Shown here: one piece after another, positions 42,507 to 51,134 of the stretch
Layout of the letters: every line of letters begins with the position of its first letter
Numbering within the stretch: position 1 is the first letter of the stretch
From: Streptomyces sp. ADI95-17
Lineage (GTDB): Bacteria > Actinomycetota > Actinomycetes > Streptomycetales > Streptomycetaceae
DNA: 64,000 nucleotides
Direction: 5' to 3'
NCBI RefSeq assembly: GCF_003846175.1
Contig: NZ_ML123044.1
Span: forward strand, 1,670,427 to 1,734,426
Made by a program: the position numbers and the translations under genes
The notes under the pieces: model-generated
Seen by the model: only the letters and a program-made list of their open reading frames with translations
Databases searched by the model: none
Told to the model about the DNA's origin: nothing

Positions 42507-43136
42507 TCACGATGTGTCCGCGTCGTGATCGACGAGGGGCATCCCGGATGCCAGGGCGCGGGCGGTGTCGGCGAAGTACTGCTCGTCGGCGCCAGGGGCC
42601 AGGCCGAGAGGGATGCCCTGGCCGAGGCCGACGAACAGTGCCCTGAGCGCCGTGGTCAGGGCTTGCGCCTGTTGCGACGTCACGGTGCTTCCGTTGTGCC
42701 GCCTTCCGGTGAACAGCGCGATCAGATGGTTCTCCTGCTCCCGGATGGACCCGGCGAGCCGGGACCTCAGGTCCGGGTCATGCAGGGCCATGTCCAGCAA
42801 GGTGATCTGGAGGGACAGACGCGGCAGCGCGTCCGGGGCGTCACAGCCGCGCCGGTAGTGCCGGGCGAAGGCGTCCACCGCTTCCAGCAGATCGAGTCCG
42901 GCGGGAACCGCCTGCTCGATCTCTTCGTAGTACGGCCGCAGATGGTCGGCGACCACCGCGACCACCAGGCCGTTCTTGCTCCCGAACAGTGAGTAGATGG
43001 CGCCGGTGGTCACATCCGCGCGTTCGGCGATCTCCTCAAGCCTGGCCCGGTACCCGTCCCGGGAGACGACCTGGAACGCAGCATCCAGCAAGGCGCGGCG
43101 GTTGCGCTCCTTGGCCTCTGCTCTCGTCATTCTCAT
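42507..43136 (-). CDS. TetR/AcrR family transcriptional regulator
   Basis: The 209-residue regulator has an N-terminal HTH (about 8-55: RRALLDAAFQVVSRDGYRARLEEIAERADVTTGAIYSLFGSKNGL) and a helical ligand-binding domain. The probable start ATG lies inside or just behind the first of two palindromes with the same half-site (43135-43166), so it should repress itself and the divergent membrane protein gene. No good ribosome site is present, and a leaderless start or initiation at the second Met is possible. Ligand unknown. Confidence 0.88.
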   Translation of the reverse strand: MRMTRAEAKERNRRALLDAAFQVVSRDGYRARLEEIAERADVTTGAIYSLFGSKNGLVVAVVADHLRPYYEEIEQAVPAGLDLLEAVDAFARHYRRGCDAPDALPRLSLQITLLDMALHDPDLRSRLAGSIREQENHLIALFTGRRHNGSTVTSQQAQALTTALRALFVGLGQGIPLGLAPGADEQYFADTARALASGMPLVDHDADTS

Positions 43137-43166
43137 AATTTCATTATTGCCGTAATCTCATTACGG
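43135..43166. promoter_or_regulatory. Paired palindromic operators between TetR and membrane protein genes
   Basis: ATAAT-TTC-ATTAT (43135-43147) and CCGTAAT-CTC-ATTACGG (43150-43166) share the layout TAAT-N3-ATTA with centres 17 bp apart. They sit in the 63-bp divergent gap. The second is perfect over 7-bp arms. Confidence 0.7.
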
Positions 43167-43199
43167 AACCAGTCGGGGCAAGTTTCGAGGAGGACGCTC

Positions 43200-43637
43200 A
43201 TGGCCCGGATCGTGGCCCAGCTCGTGGCATCGCGGGTGACCCGCCGGACGGTGGGCGCCGTCGCCGACGGCGCCTTCAAGGTGCTGCTCGGCGCTGCCGG
43301 CATCGCCGGCGCTGCCCCGCTCGGCCGGTTACTCGGCACGCCGGCCTGGCTGATGGCCGTCTCCGGCGTGGCCCTGCTGATCGGCGGCGGCATCGAGATC
43401 GGATACACGCGCAGCCGGTCGATGCGCACGTACACGCGGCTCATGATCGCCTACGACAGTGGCTGGGTATCGGCGGCCCTGGCCGGCCTCCTGATGGCGC
43501 GGCAGGGCAGCGGCGCCGGGGGCGAAGTCTGGGTAGGGTACCAGACAGCCGCCCCCATCCTGTTCGCCGCACTGCTGATCGCCGCTGCCCCGGTCCGGAT
43601 GACCTCGGACGCCCGCGCGGAGAACACCGCCCCATGA
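43200..43637 (+). CDS. Small membrane protein controlled by divergent TetR
   Basis: The 145-residue protein has an N-terminal amphipathic part and about four membrane helices (about 20-42, 48-66, 80-100, 112-132), with a basic loop TRSRSMRTYTRLM between helices 2 and 3. No family recognised. GAGGAC lies 7 bp upstream of the ATG. Pairing with a divergent TetR gene and shared operators suggests an efflux- or stress-type role, but the protein is too small for a known transporter monomer. Confidence 0.78.
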   Translation: MARIVAQLVASRVTRRTVGAVADGAFKVLLGAAGIAGAAPLGRLLGTPAWLMAVSGVALLIGGGIEIGYTRSRSMRTYTRLMIAYDSGWVSAALAGLLMARQGSGAGGEVWVGYQTAAPILFAALLIAAAPVRMTSDARAENTAP

Positions 43638-43764
43638 CAGTGGGGTTGATCGGCGGCGCACACCGAGACACCCCGGGTCAGGGTCAGCCGCGACGGAACT
43701 GGGTGCGAAGAGCTACGCGTCTCTCTGACGTACGAGATCACGGATGGCGACGGAGACACGTGAC

Positions 43765-44388
43765 ATGACGGACACAGCCGCTCGGTACCTTTACCTCGCC
43801 CGGCACGGGGAGGCGTCGGAAGATGAGACGACCCTGACGGAGAACGGCCGGCGCCAGGCCGTTCTGCTCGGTGAACGGCTCCGGAGCACCCCGCTCTCGG
43901 TGATCCACCACGGGCCGCTGCCCCGGGCGCAGCAGACGGCCGAGCTGATCGGCGCGCAGCTCGACGGCGTCCCGCTGCACCGGTCGGAGCCGGCCGGCGA
44001 CTACGTCCCCTATCTGCCGACGAAGGAGGAGCTGCCGCCGGACGCGGCCGACGTCTTGCTCGGCTTCCTGGCCCAGGTTCCGGAGGAGGAGCGCGATCCC
44101 GGTCCGGCGCTGGCCCGGAGAGCACTCGCGGAATTCACCGGCCCGGTCGAAGGGGACCGTCCCCGCCATGAACTGGTCGTCACGCACAACTTCCTCATCG
44201 GCTGGCTGGTCCGGGCCGCCCTCGACGCGCCCGAGTGGCGCTGGCTGGGCCTCAACCACAGCAACGCGGCTCTGACGGTGATCCGTTACGCACCCGGCAG
44301 GCCGTCCTCCGTGCTGTTCCACAACGACATGGGGCACCTGCCCGCGGAACTGCGCTGGACCGACTTCCCGCCCGAACTCCACGCCTGA
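43765..44388 (+). CDS. Histidine phosphatase (phosphoglycerate mutase-like) family protein
   Basis: The 207-residue protein has the RHG motif LYLARHGEASED near residue 12, ENGRRQAVLLGERL, the second catalytic His in LVVTHNFLIGWLV near residue 148 and conserved Arg in GPLPRAQQTAELI. It should be a phosphomonoesterase; the substrate is unknown, and it lacks the gpmA-specific insert. I chose the ATG at 43765 since GGAG lies 9 bp upstream, over the ATG at 43744. Confidence 0.86.
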   Translation: MTDTAARYLYLARHGEASEDETTLTENGRRQAVLLGERLRSTPLSVIHHGPLPRAQQTAELIGAQLDGVPLHRSEPAGDYVPYLPTKEELPPDAADVLLGFLAQVPEEERDPGPALARRALAEFTGPVEGDRPRHELVVTHNFLIGWLVRAALDAPEWRWLGLNHSNAALTVIRYAPGRPSSVLFHNDMGHLPAELRWTDFPPELHA

Positions 44389-44496
44389 CCCGGCTGCCGG
44401 GCGGTCGGCCTGTCGGGATGTCGGCCGTCAGGAATCTTTGGTGGCGGCACCGAGTTGCTTGCTACTACAGCGATTACGACGAGGGAGCCGGAGCCG

Positions 44497-45393
44497 ATGA
44501 GCCTTCGTCAGTTCGAGTACGCCCTGGCCGTTGCCGAGGAGGGCTCGGTGACGGCGGCCGCGGAGTTGCTGCACGTCGCTCAGCCATCGGTGTCCCAGCA
44601 GATCCGCGGACTGGAGGGGGAGTTGGGCGTGGAGCTGTTCGCCCGTACGCCGACCGGGCTGGTGCCCACCGTGGTCGGCCGCGCGTTCCTCCGGGAGGCC
44701 GAGGCCGCGGTGAGCGCGGCACGGCGGGCGAGGGCGACGGCGCGGGCCGGCGCCGACGAGCTGGTGGGCGAGCTGGTGGTCGCCGTCCAGATGGGCTTCG
44801 GTACCCGGCAACTGCCGGGAGCGCTCGGCGCGTTGCGTCGCCGCTTCCCGCGGCTGGAGGTCACCGTCTTCGAGGAGCCGAGCTCCGCCGAGCTGGAGCG
44901 GCTGTGCCGCCGGGGCCTGCTGGGGCTCGCCCTGATGGCGGCGTGCGAGCGGAGCCCCGCCGACGCCCACCACCTCGGCGACGAGGAGTTCGTCGTGGTG
45001 GTGGGCGCCGGACACCGGCAGCTCGCCGCGGACCGGGTCGAGCTGCGCGAACTGGACGGGGAGCCGTGGGTGCGGTTCGACCGCGACAGCGCGCTCGACG
45101 GCGTGCTGCGGAACGTACTGCGGGAGAACGGTCTGGCCCCGGTCACGGCCGCCCGCGCGTCCCAGACGGCGACGGCCGTGCGCTGGGCCGCCCACGGGCT
45201 GGGGGTGACGCTCGTCCCGGCCTCCGCGGTGCCCCACGGTCACGAGCACCTGGTGCGCCCGGTGCTCCCGGCCGTGTCCCAGCCCGTCATCGCCGTGCTC
45301 CAGGCCGGCGCGGGCCCGGCGGAGACGGCCCTGCTCGAACTTCTGCGCAAGGAGACCTGGTCCGGTTCCGATTTCCCCTCGCCGGCCTCCTGA
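44497..45393 (+). CDS. LysR family transcriptional regulator
   Basis: The 298-residue regulator has an N-terminal winged HTH (about 1-60): LRQFEYALAVAEEGSVTAAAELLHVAQPSVSQQIRGLEGELG. The periplasmic-binding-like effector domain (about 88-290) includes LVVAVQMGFGTRQLPGAL. The start at 44497 fits the domain onset with GGGAGCCGGAGCC upstream. It converges on an SDR gene and has no divergent partner, so its target is unclear. Confidence 0.9.
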   Translation: MSLRQFEYALAVAEEGSVTAAAELLHVAQPSVSQQIRGLEGELGVELFARTPTGLVPTVVGRAFLREAEAAVSAARRARATARAGADELVGELVVAVQMGFGTRQLPGALGALRRRFPRLEVTVFEEPSSAELERLCRRGLLGLALMAACERSPADAHHLGDEEFVVVVGAGHRQLAADRVELRELDGEPWVRFDRDSALDGVLRNVLRENGLAPVTAARASQTATAVRWAAHGLGVTLVPASAVPHGHEHLVRPVLPAVSQPVIAVLQAGAGPAETALLELLRKETWSGSDFPSPAS

Positions 45394-45466
45394 GGTCCGG
45401 AAAAGGGACGGGCGCCGTCGCCGCCGCATTTCCCCGGTAATCCACGTAATCTCTTCGGGAATTACG

Positions 45467-46243
45467 TCAGCCCCTCGGGAATTCACCGCCGTCCACGACG
45501 AGATTGCTCCCGGTCAGCCAGCCCGCCCGGTCGGACACGAGGAACAGCACCGCGTCCGCGATGTCGTCGGGCCGGCCGTCGCGCCCCAGCGGGACGGTGG
45601 CGTCGGCGCTGGTCCGGCCCGGCGCCGGGTCCAGGCGCGCCCACTGCTCCCGCGTCTCTTCTCCTCCGGGGGTGGCGACCCTGCCGGGAGTCACGGTGTT
45701 GACCCGGATTCCGGACGGGGCCAGTTCCAGGGACAGCCCCCGGCTGTACGTCTCCAGCGCCGCCTTCGCCGCCACGTAGTGCAGGAACGGTCCTACGGGG
45801 GTGAGGACCGCGGCCGAGGAGACGTGCACGATCGTCCCCGAACGCCGCTCCCGCATCCCCGGGACCAGCAGCGAGTCCAGCCGTACCGACGCCAGGTAGT
45901 TCAGGTCCAGCGCGTCCTGCCACTCCTCGTCGGGGATGGCCAGGGCGCCTGCGTGGGGCCGCGCCCCGCCCGCGTTGTGGACCAGGATGTCCACCCCGCC
46001 GAGGCTCTCCCGCACGGCCGCGGCGACCGTGTCCGCTCCGGCCCGGGTCCGCACGTCGGCCGCCACGAAGGTGGCCCCCTCGGGCACCGTGCTCGTCGCC
46101 GACCTGGCGGTCGTGAGCACCTCGGCGCCCGCGTCCAGCAGCTGGCGCACGACGGCCGCTCCGATACCGCGGGAACCACCTGTGACCAGGGCCCGCTTTC
46201 CCGTGAATTCCCGCGTTCCCGATCCGTTTCCGATTGTGGGCAT
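45467..46243 (-). CDS. SDR family oxidoreductase
   Basis: The 258-residue classical short-chain dehydrogenase has the NAD(P) loop TGGSRGIGAAVV near residue 20, DVRTRAG, LVHNAGG, catalytic Ser in VHVSSAAVL and YxxxK in YVAAKAALE, and the late INTVTPGRVATP-like segment. The substrate is unknown. AGAGGA lies 10 bp upstream of the ATG at 46243; an in-frame ATG at 46276 is less likely. It is divergent from the HEAT-repeat gene. Confidence 0.9.
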   Translation of the reverse strand: MPTIGNGSGTREFTGKRALVTGGSRGIGAAVVRQLLDAGAEVLTTARSATSTVPEGATFVAADVRTRAGADTVAAAVRESLGGVDILVHNAGGARPHAGALAIPDEEWQDALDLNYLASVRLDSLLVPGMRERRSGTIVHVSSAAVLTPVGPFLHYVAAKAALETYSRGLSLELAPSGIRVNTVTPGRVATPGGEETREQWARLDPAPGRTSADATVPLGRDGRPDDIADAVLFLVSDRAGWLTGSNLVVDGGEFPRG

Positions 46244-46415
46244 GCCACCGGTCCTCTCGATCGCGTAGTCGTCCACCCGGCGGAATGAGGAAAATAACCG
46301 CCTCGCCGAGCTGTTTCACGGTACGTACGGAAAAGAGCGAGAGGCAAAGACGAAATACCAGCAGGCGCCATAGGGAATTCCTATGGGCGTCCCGTGCACA
46401 GCGGACGCCGCTTGA

Positions 46416-46434
46416 CCTTGACACTGTGACAGGG
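46416..46434. promoter_or_regulatory. MerR-type dyad operator before HEAT/MerR-HEAT operon
   Basis: CCTTGACAC-T-GTGACAGGG is a 9-1-9 dyad with seven matching pairs and contains a TTGACA -35-like hexamer, as expected for MerR proteins acting in the spacer of their own promoter. It lies 31 bp upstream of the HEAT gene start. Confidence 0.55.
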
Positions 46435-46464
46435 CCTTCACTGCTTGCCGAGGAGGTGGTCTCG

Positions 46465-47136
46465 ATGACGGTCACGGGACAGGACACGGATGTGGTGCGG
46501 GCGCGCGGGGCGCTGGAGGACGGTCGTGCGTCGGTGCGACTGCGGGCCGCCATGGCGGTCGGTACGACGCCCGACCCGCGTTTCGTCGACAAGCTCGTCG
46601 AACGATGCGCGGTGGAGCCCGAGTTCTTCGTCCGCGACATGCTGACCTGGGCACTCACCCGCCACCCGGTGTCCCTGACGCTCCCCCCGCTGGTCCGCGA
46701 AGTCCGCTCGGAGCATGCGCAGGCACGGAGCCAGGCGCTGCACACGCTGTCCAAGATCGGGGACCGGCGGGCTTGGCCGGTGATCACACGGGCACTGCTG
46801 ACCGACGCCGACGACGAGGTGGCACGGAGCGCCTGGCGGACCGCGGTCCTGCTCGTACCGGAAGGCGAGGAGTCCGCCCTGGCCGTGGTGCTGGCGACAC
46901 AGCTCGGGCGCGGCGAGCGGGAGACGCAGCTGAGTCTCAGCCGGGCGCTGGTCGCGCTCGGCGAAGTGATCGTGCCGGCCCTGCACGCGGCGACGTCGTC
47001 CCCCGACCCGGGCACGCACGCGCACGCGCTCGCCACCCGACGGCTGCTGCGCGACCCGGACACCGGGTTCGAGTTCGCCATCGAGGAGGCGAAGCGCGTC
47101 GTGGCCCTCGGCGGGTCCGGCCGGGAGGGACGATGA
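46465..47136 (+). CDS. HEAT-repeat protein
   Basis: The 223-residue protein is almost wholly helical with at least three HEAT-type repeats, e.g. RLRAAMAVGTTPDPRFVDKLVERC, QALHTLSKIGDRRAWPVITRAL and ALATRRLLRDPDTG. No catalytic motif. GAGGAGG lies upstream of the ATG at 46465. It is followed 3 bp later by a MerR-HEAT gene, so the two are coupled. A scaffold or antagonist role for the adjacent regulator is inferred. Confidence 0.82.
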   Translation: MTVTGQDTDVVRARGALEDGRASVRLRAAMAVGTTPDPRFVDKLVERCAVEPEFFVRDMLTWALTRHPVSLTLPPLVREVRSEHAQARSQALHTLSKIGDRRAWPVITRALLTDADDEVARSAWRTAVLLVPEGEESALAVVLATQLGRGERETQLSLSRALVALGEVIVPALHAATSSPDPGTHAHALATRRLLRDPDTGFEFAIEEAKRVVALGGSGREGR

Positions 47137-47139
47137 GGC

Positions 47140-48174
47140 GTGTTGATCGGTGAGGTGGCGCGGCGGTCCGGGGTCAGTGCCCGCATGCTCAGGCATTACG
47201 AGTCGCTCGGCCTGGTGCGGCCTTCGGGCCGTACCGGCTCCGGGTACCGGGAGTACTCCGAGGAGGACATCCGGCGGATCTTCCATGTCGAGAGCCTGCG
47301 GTCGCTGGGGCTGACGCTCCGTGAGATCGGGCGTGCGCTCGACGATCCCGGCTTCGTACCCTCGGCGCTCGTCGGCGACCTCATCCGTCAGACACACGAG
47401 CGCATCGCGGCCGAGACCGAACTGCTCACGCGGCTCCGCCGGATCGATGCCGCGGACCCGGCCGGCTGGGAGGACGTCCTCCAGGTCGTCGCGCTCCTCC
47501 AGGCGCTGGGGTCGAAGAGCCCCGACGCGCGCCAGCGCGCGGCCCTCTCCTCGGTCGACGAGACCCCGGTGCCGGTGGAGGCCCTGGTCGAGGCGGCGTT
47601 GAGCGAGACGGAGCCGAACGTCGCCGGAGCCATTCGGTGGGCGCTGGCCCGATCGGGCGGCGGCGGCCCAGCACTGCTGGCGAAGGGCCTCGGCTCACCG
47701 GTGGCCGCGGTGCGGGAACGTGCTGTTCGGTCCCTCGCCGAGATGCCCGGCGGCGAGGCTGCCGCGCTGCTGCGGGAGGCCCTCACGCACCCCGATGCCG
47801 TGGTCCGCGGGTACGCGGCTCTGGCACTCGGGACACGAGGCGCGGCCGATGCGGTCCCGACGCTCATCGACATGATCGCGGTGGGAAGGAACGACACCGA
47901 CGCGGCCGATGCGCTGAGCGTGCTGGCGGCGGACGGCACCGCGACGGCGGACCGGATCGCGACCGGGCTCGTCGACCGCCTCGCCCACGGCACCGGCGAG
48001 GCACCTGCACGCGGACGGCTGACCCAGGCGCTCGCGGGCATCCCTGGGCCGACGGCGTCACGCGCCCTCGTGGAGCTGTCGCACGACGAGGACCGCGCCG
48101 TCGCGCTGACCGCGACGTACCTGCTTCGGCTGCGCGACCCTTGTGCAGGGCCGCCGGACGGCAGCCGAAGGTAA
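47140..48174 (+). CDS. MerR regulator fused to HEAT repeats
   Basis: The 344-residue protein has a MerR winged helix (1-70: LIGEVARRSGVSARMLRHYESLGLVRPSGRTGSGYREYSEEDI), a dimerisation helix (about 75-115) and a long HEAT-repeat C-terminus (about 120-335) with repeats such as ALVEAALSETEPNVAGAIRWAL and VRGYAALALGTRGAADAVPTLI. MerR proteins usually carry short ligand domains, so HEAT repeats are unusual here and suggest protein or alkylated-DNA/nucleic-acid-like ligand sensing. The GTG at 47140 has GGGAGGGA upstream. It should act on the dyad before the HEAT gene. Confidence 0.87.
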   Translation: MLIGEVARRSGVSARMLRHYESLGLVRPSGRTGSGYREYSEEDIRRIFHVESLRSLGLTLREIGRALDDPGFVPSALVGDLIRQTHERIAAETELLTRLRRIDAADPAGWEDVLQVVALLQALGSKSPDARQRAALSSVDETPVPVEALVEAALSETEPNVAGAIRWALARSGGGGPALLAKGLGSPVAAVRERAVRSLAEMPGGEAAALLREALTHPDAVVRGYAALALGTRGAADAVPTLIDMIAVGRNDTDAADALSVLAADGTATADRIATGLVDRLAHGTGEAPARGRLTQALAGIPGPTASRALVELSHDEDRAVALTATYLLRLRDPCAGPPDGSRR

Positions 48175-48310
48175 CGACAGGGCAGGGCAGGGCGTCAGGA
48201 GACCGGTTCCGTCCGCCGAGGGCATCGGCGCCGGGTTCCTCCGGGTCACCGAGCCGCTGCGGAAGAAATGGATGTGGCAATCCGGCCCCACGGGCGCGAT
48301 GCTGCCCCCC

Positions 48311-49252
48311 ATGACCTCCTCATCTGCCGAACCGGCCCCGGACTCCGGTCCCACCTCCCCCACCAGCACCACCACCAGCAGCACCGACAGCACTTCGGGC
48401 CCCGGCGTCTTCGAACTGGGCGGCACCGTCACCGTCCCGCGGCTCGGCTTCGGGGCGATGCAGCTGCCGGGGCGGTGGAGCGGACCGGCCGGCGACACGG
48501 AGAAGGCCGTGGCCGTGACGCGGCGCGCCGTCGAACTGGGGGCGCGGTACATCGACACCGCCGCCTTCTACTTCTCCCCCACCCATCGGGCCAACGACCT
48601 GCTCCGCGAGGCCCTGTACCCGTACGCCTCCGACGTCACCATCGCCACCAAGGTCGGCCCGCTGCGGGACGAGACCGGCGAGATGTACGCCGAGGCCCGC
48701 CCCGATCAGCTGCGCGCGGAGGTGGAGCGGAATCTGGAGGACCTGGGGGTCGACACCCTCGACCTGGTGCATCTGCGGGTCGGCCGGCTGGGCGGCGGCG
48801 TCGTCGAGTCGCTCGGTGAGCGCTTCGCCGTACTGGCTGCGCTGCGCGAGGAGGGGCTGATCCGGCAGCTGGGCGTCAGCAATGTGACGAGCGGGCAGCT
48901 CGCGGAGGCCCGTTCGATCGCACCGGTCGCCGCCGTGCAGAACCGCTTCGGCGTGCTCGACCAGGGCGATGCCGCGCTCGTCGACGAGTGCGCGGACGCC
49001 GGTATCGCGTACATGCCGTTCTTCGCGCTCGGCGGCGGTCACACCGACCTCGGTCAGGAGAACCTCCGGAAGGTGGGCGAGCGGCACGGCGCGACGGTGC
49101 ACCAGGTGGCCATCGCGTGGGGCCTGGCCCGCTCGCCCTCGATCGTCCAGATCCCCGGCACCGCCTCGCTCGCCCACCTGAAGGAGAACATGGCCGCCGG
49201 ACGCCTGGTCCTCGACGAGGACGACATGGCACTGCTCGGGCGTCACGGCTGA
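48311..49252 (+). CDS. Aldo/keto reductase
   Basis: The 313-residue enzyme begins with a Ser/Thr-rich tail (about 1-30), then the TIM barrel with VPRLGFGAMQLPG, catalytic Asp and Tyr in RYIDTAAFYF, Lys in TIATKVG and His in LDLVHLRVG, and the NADPH-binding SPSIVQIPGTASLAHLKEN near the C-terminus. All four tetrad residues are present. The substrate is unknown. I chose the ATG at 48311; another lies four codons upstream. It follows the MerR-HEAT gene after 136 bp and is ended by a strong hairpin. Confidence 0.9.
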   Translation: MTSSSAEPAPDSGPTSPTSTTTSSTDSTSGPGVFELGGTVTVPRLGFGAMQLPGRWSGPAGDTEKAVAVTRRAVELGARYIDTAAFYFSPTHRANDLLREALYPYASDVTIATKVGPLRDETGEMYAEARPDQLRAEVERNLEDLGVDTLDLVHLRVGRLGGGVVESLGERFAVLAALREEGLIRQLGVSNVTSGQLAEARSIAPVAAVQNRFGVLDQGDAALVDECADAGIAYMPFFALGGGHTDLGQENLRKVGERHGATVHQVAIAWGLARSPSIVQIPGTASLAHLKENMAAGRLVLDEDDMALLGRHG

Positions 49253-49276
49253 GGACCGTACCGCCGCGGCGGCACT

Positions 49277-49323
49277 CCCGCCGGACCGTGCCGGGCTCAT
49301 GCGTCCCGGTACGGTCCGGCGGG
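49277..49323. terminator. Terminator after aldo/keto reductase
   Basis: A 19-bp stem with one mismatch (CCCGCCGGACCGTGCCGGG / CCCGGTACGGTCCGGCGGG) and a 9-bp loop, 24 bp after the stop codon. Confidence 0.8.
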
Positions 49324-49410
49324 GGCGCGCCACTTCTTCAGCCGCTCCCCCGGCTCCTCGGCGCACATCAGCACGGGCAGCACGTCATGGAGGGTCCGCA
49401 GGATGCTCAC
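49297..49410 (-). CDS. Possible small gene (37 aa), unknown
   Basis: A GTG-initiated leftward frame encodes a balanced 37-residue peptide (VSILRTLHDVLPVLMCAEEP, ending KKWRAPAGPYRDA). Its 3' end overlaps the terminator hairpin. No family recognised; it could be the tail of a decayed gene. Confidence 0.3.
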   Translation of the reverse strand: MSILRTLHDVLPVLMCAEEPGERLKKWRAPAGPYRDA

Positions 49411-49518
49411 GGGGAGACCGGGGCCAACCGCACGCCCCGGCACGGGAGACGCGGCTCCCGGTCCCCCGCTTCGGCCTGCGATCCTTTACGAACTCACCGA
49501 TAGAGAGGCGGACATCGC

Positions 49519-50598
49519 ATGAAGGTCCTGATCGCCGGAGGCGCGGGATACATCGGCAGCACGGTCGCGTCCGCCTGCGCGGACGCCGGCATCACTCCCG
49601 TCGTCCTCGACAACCTGGTCACGGGCAGGCGGGAGTTCACCGAGGGCCGCCCCTTCTACGAGGGCGACATCGCGGACGGTCCCCTGATCGACCGGGTCTT
49701 CGCCGAGCATCCGGACATCGATGCCGTGGTCCACTGCGCGGCGCTGATCGTGGTCCCGGAATCGGTCGCCGACCCGGTCGGCTACTACCGGGCGAACGTG
49801 GCCAAGAGCCTGGAGTTCGCGGACCATCTGCTGCGCAACGGCTGCACCCGCATGATCTTCAGCTCCTCCGCCTCCATCTACGCCGCCGGTGCGGATCTGA
49901 CGGTCGACGAGGACTCCCCGCTCGCCCCGCAGAGCCCGTACGCGCGCACCAAGGCGGTGTGCGAGGCGATGTTCGCCGACATCGCCGCCGGCCGGCCGCT
50001 CCGGGTGGTGTCCCTGCGCTACTTCAACCCGGTCGGCGCGGACCCGAAGCTGCGCACGGGTCTTCAGCTGCGGCACCCGAGCCACGCCCTGGGCAAGATG
50101 ATCCAGGCCCGGGAGGAGGGTGTCCCGTTCCAGGTCACCGGGACCGACTACCCGACGCGCGACGGCTCCGGCATCCGGGACTACATCCACGTCTGGGACC
50201 TGGCCGCCGCACACGTGGCCGCGCTGCACTCCTTCGACACCCTCCTGCCCGAAGGGGGCGAGGAGCCGGGGTCCGGCTCCATGGTCATCAACCTGGGCAC
50301 CGGCACGGGCACCACCGTGCGCGAACTCCTGGACGCCTTCAACGAGGTGACCGGCACCCCCGTCCCGGCGGTCGAGGCGGCGGCGCGGCCGGGCGACGCG
50401 GCGGGGGCGTACACCCGGAGCGACCGGGCGGAACGGCTGCTGGGATGGCGTCCGCGCCACTCACTGACGGAGGGCATCCGCCACTCCCTGGAATGGGCCG
50501 CGGTACGCGAGGACGTACTCGGGGGAACGGCCCGACAGCGAACGGTGACGGAACGAAGCGGACAGCAGTCCGACCACGGTCCCAGCGCCTCTCGTTAG
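49519..50598 (+). CDS. galE: UDP-glucose 4-epimerase (GalE-type)
   Basis: GalE interconverts UDP-glucose and UDP-galactose. The 359-residue extended SDR has the NAD loop GGAGYIGSTVA at the N-terminus, FSSSASIYA, catalytic YxxxK in SPYARTKAVCE and the RYFNPVGADP segment typical of GalE. The C-terminal 30 residues (RQRTVTERSGQQSDHGPSASR) extend past the usual end and look disordered. AGAGAGG precedes the ATG. Isolated from other galactose genes, so a cell-wall or capsule sugar role is possible. It is followed 10 bp later by a DUF2199 gene. Confidence 0.9.
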   Translation: MKVLIAGGAGYIGSTVASACADAGITPVVLDNLVTGRREFTEGRPFYEGDIADGPLIDRVFAEHPDIDAVVHCAALIVVPESVADPVGYYRANVAKSLEFADHLLRNGCTRMIFSSSASIYAAGADLTVDEDSPLAPQSPYARTKAVCEAMFADIAAGRPLRVVSLRYFNPVGADPKLRTGLQLRHPSHALGKMIQAREEGVPFQVTGTDYPTRDGSGIRDYIHVWDLAAAHVAALHSFDTLLPEGGEEPGSGSMVINLGTGTGTTVRELLDAFNEVTGTPVPAVEAAARPGDAAGAYTRSDRAERLLGWRPRHSLTEGIRHSLEWAAVREDVLGGTARQRTVTERSGQQSDHGPSASR

Positions 50599-50608
50599 GA
50601 TCCCGCCC

Positions 50609-51133
50609 ATGGCTATCGACCCCGGCTACATCTGCTCCCGCTGCGGCGAACACCACGCGGAACTCCCGATGGGGTACTCGACCATGGCACCCGACGTCTG
50701 GGACGCGAGTCTGGAGAGCGACCCCGACAGCATGCTCTCCTCCGACCAGTGCATCGTCAGACACGAGCACTACTTCATCAAGGGCCTGATCGAGATACCC
50801 GTGTCCGGCAGCGAAGAGCCCTTCTCCTGGGGCGTCTGGGTCTCGCTCAGCCGGGAGAACTTCGGCCGCGCCCTCGATGTGTGGGAGACCCCCGGCCGCG
50901 AGTCCGAGCAGCCGTACTTCGGCTGGCTGAGCACCGAGCTGGGGCTGTACTCGCCCCGCACGACCAACCTGCGGACCAACGCCCACACCCGCCCGATCGG
51001 CCGCCGCCCCAGCATCGAGCTGGAGCACACCGACCACCCCCTCGCCGTGGAACAGCGCACCGGCATCACCCGGGACCGGGTGCGGGAGATCGCCGAAGCG
51101 GTGCTGCACGCCGAGGACGGCCGGGTCTCCTGA
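50609..51133 (+). CDS. DUF2199 domain protein
   Basis: The 174-residue soluble protein begins with a Cys pair CSRCGEHH that could form half of a zinc site, followed by the DUF2199 core with FIKGLIEIPVSGSEEPFSWGVWVSLS and YFGWLSTELGLY. Function unknown. It lies 10 bp after galE with GGATCC-type spacing and is probably co-transcribed. Its end is 1 bp from the converging TetR gene. Confidence 0.85.
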   Translation: MAIDPGYICSRCGEHHAELPMGYSTMAPDVWDASLESDPDSMLSSDQCIVRHEHYFIKGLIEIPVSGSEEPFSWGVWVSLSRENFGRALDVWETPGRESEQPYFGWLSTELGLYSPRTTNLRTNAHTRPIGRRPSIELEHTDHPLAVEQRTGITRDRVREIAEAVLHAEDGRVS

Positions 51134-51134
51134 G

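Noticed and set aside
45444..45467. ACGTAAT...ATTACGT hairpin at the SDR gene end
   Set aside because: Only 7 bp and overlapping the stop codon; too weak to call a terminator with confidence.
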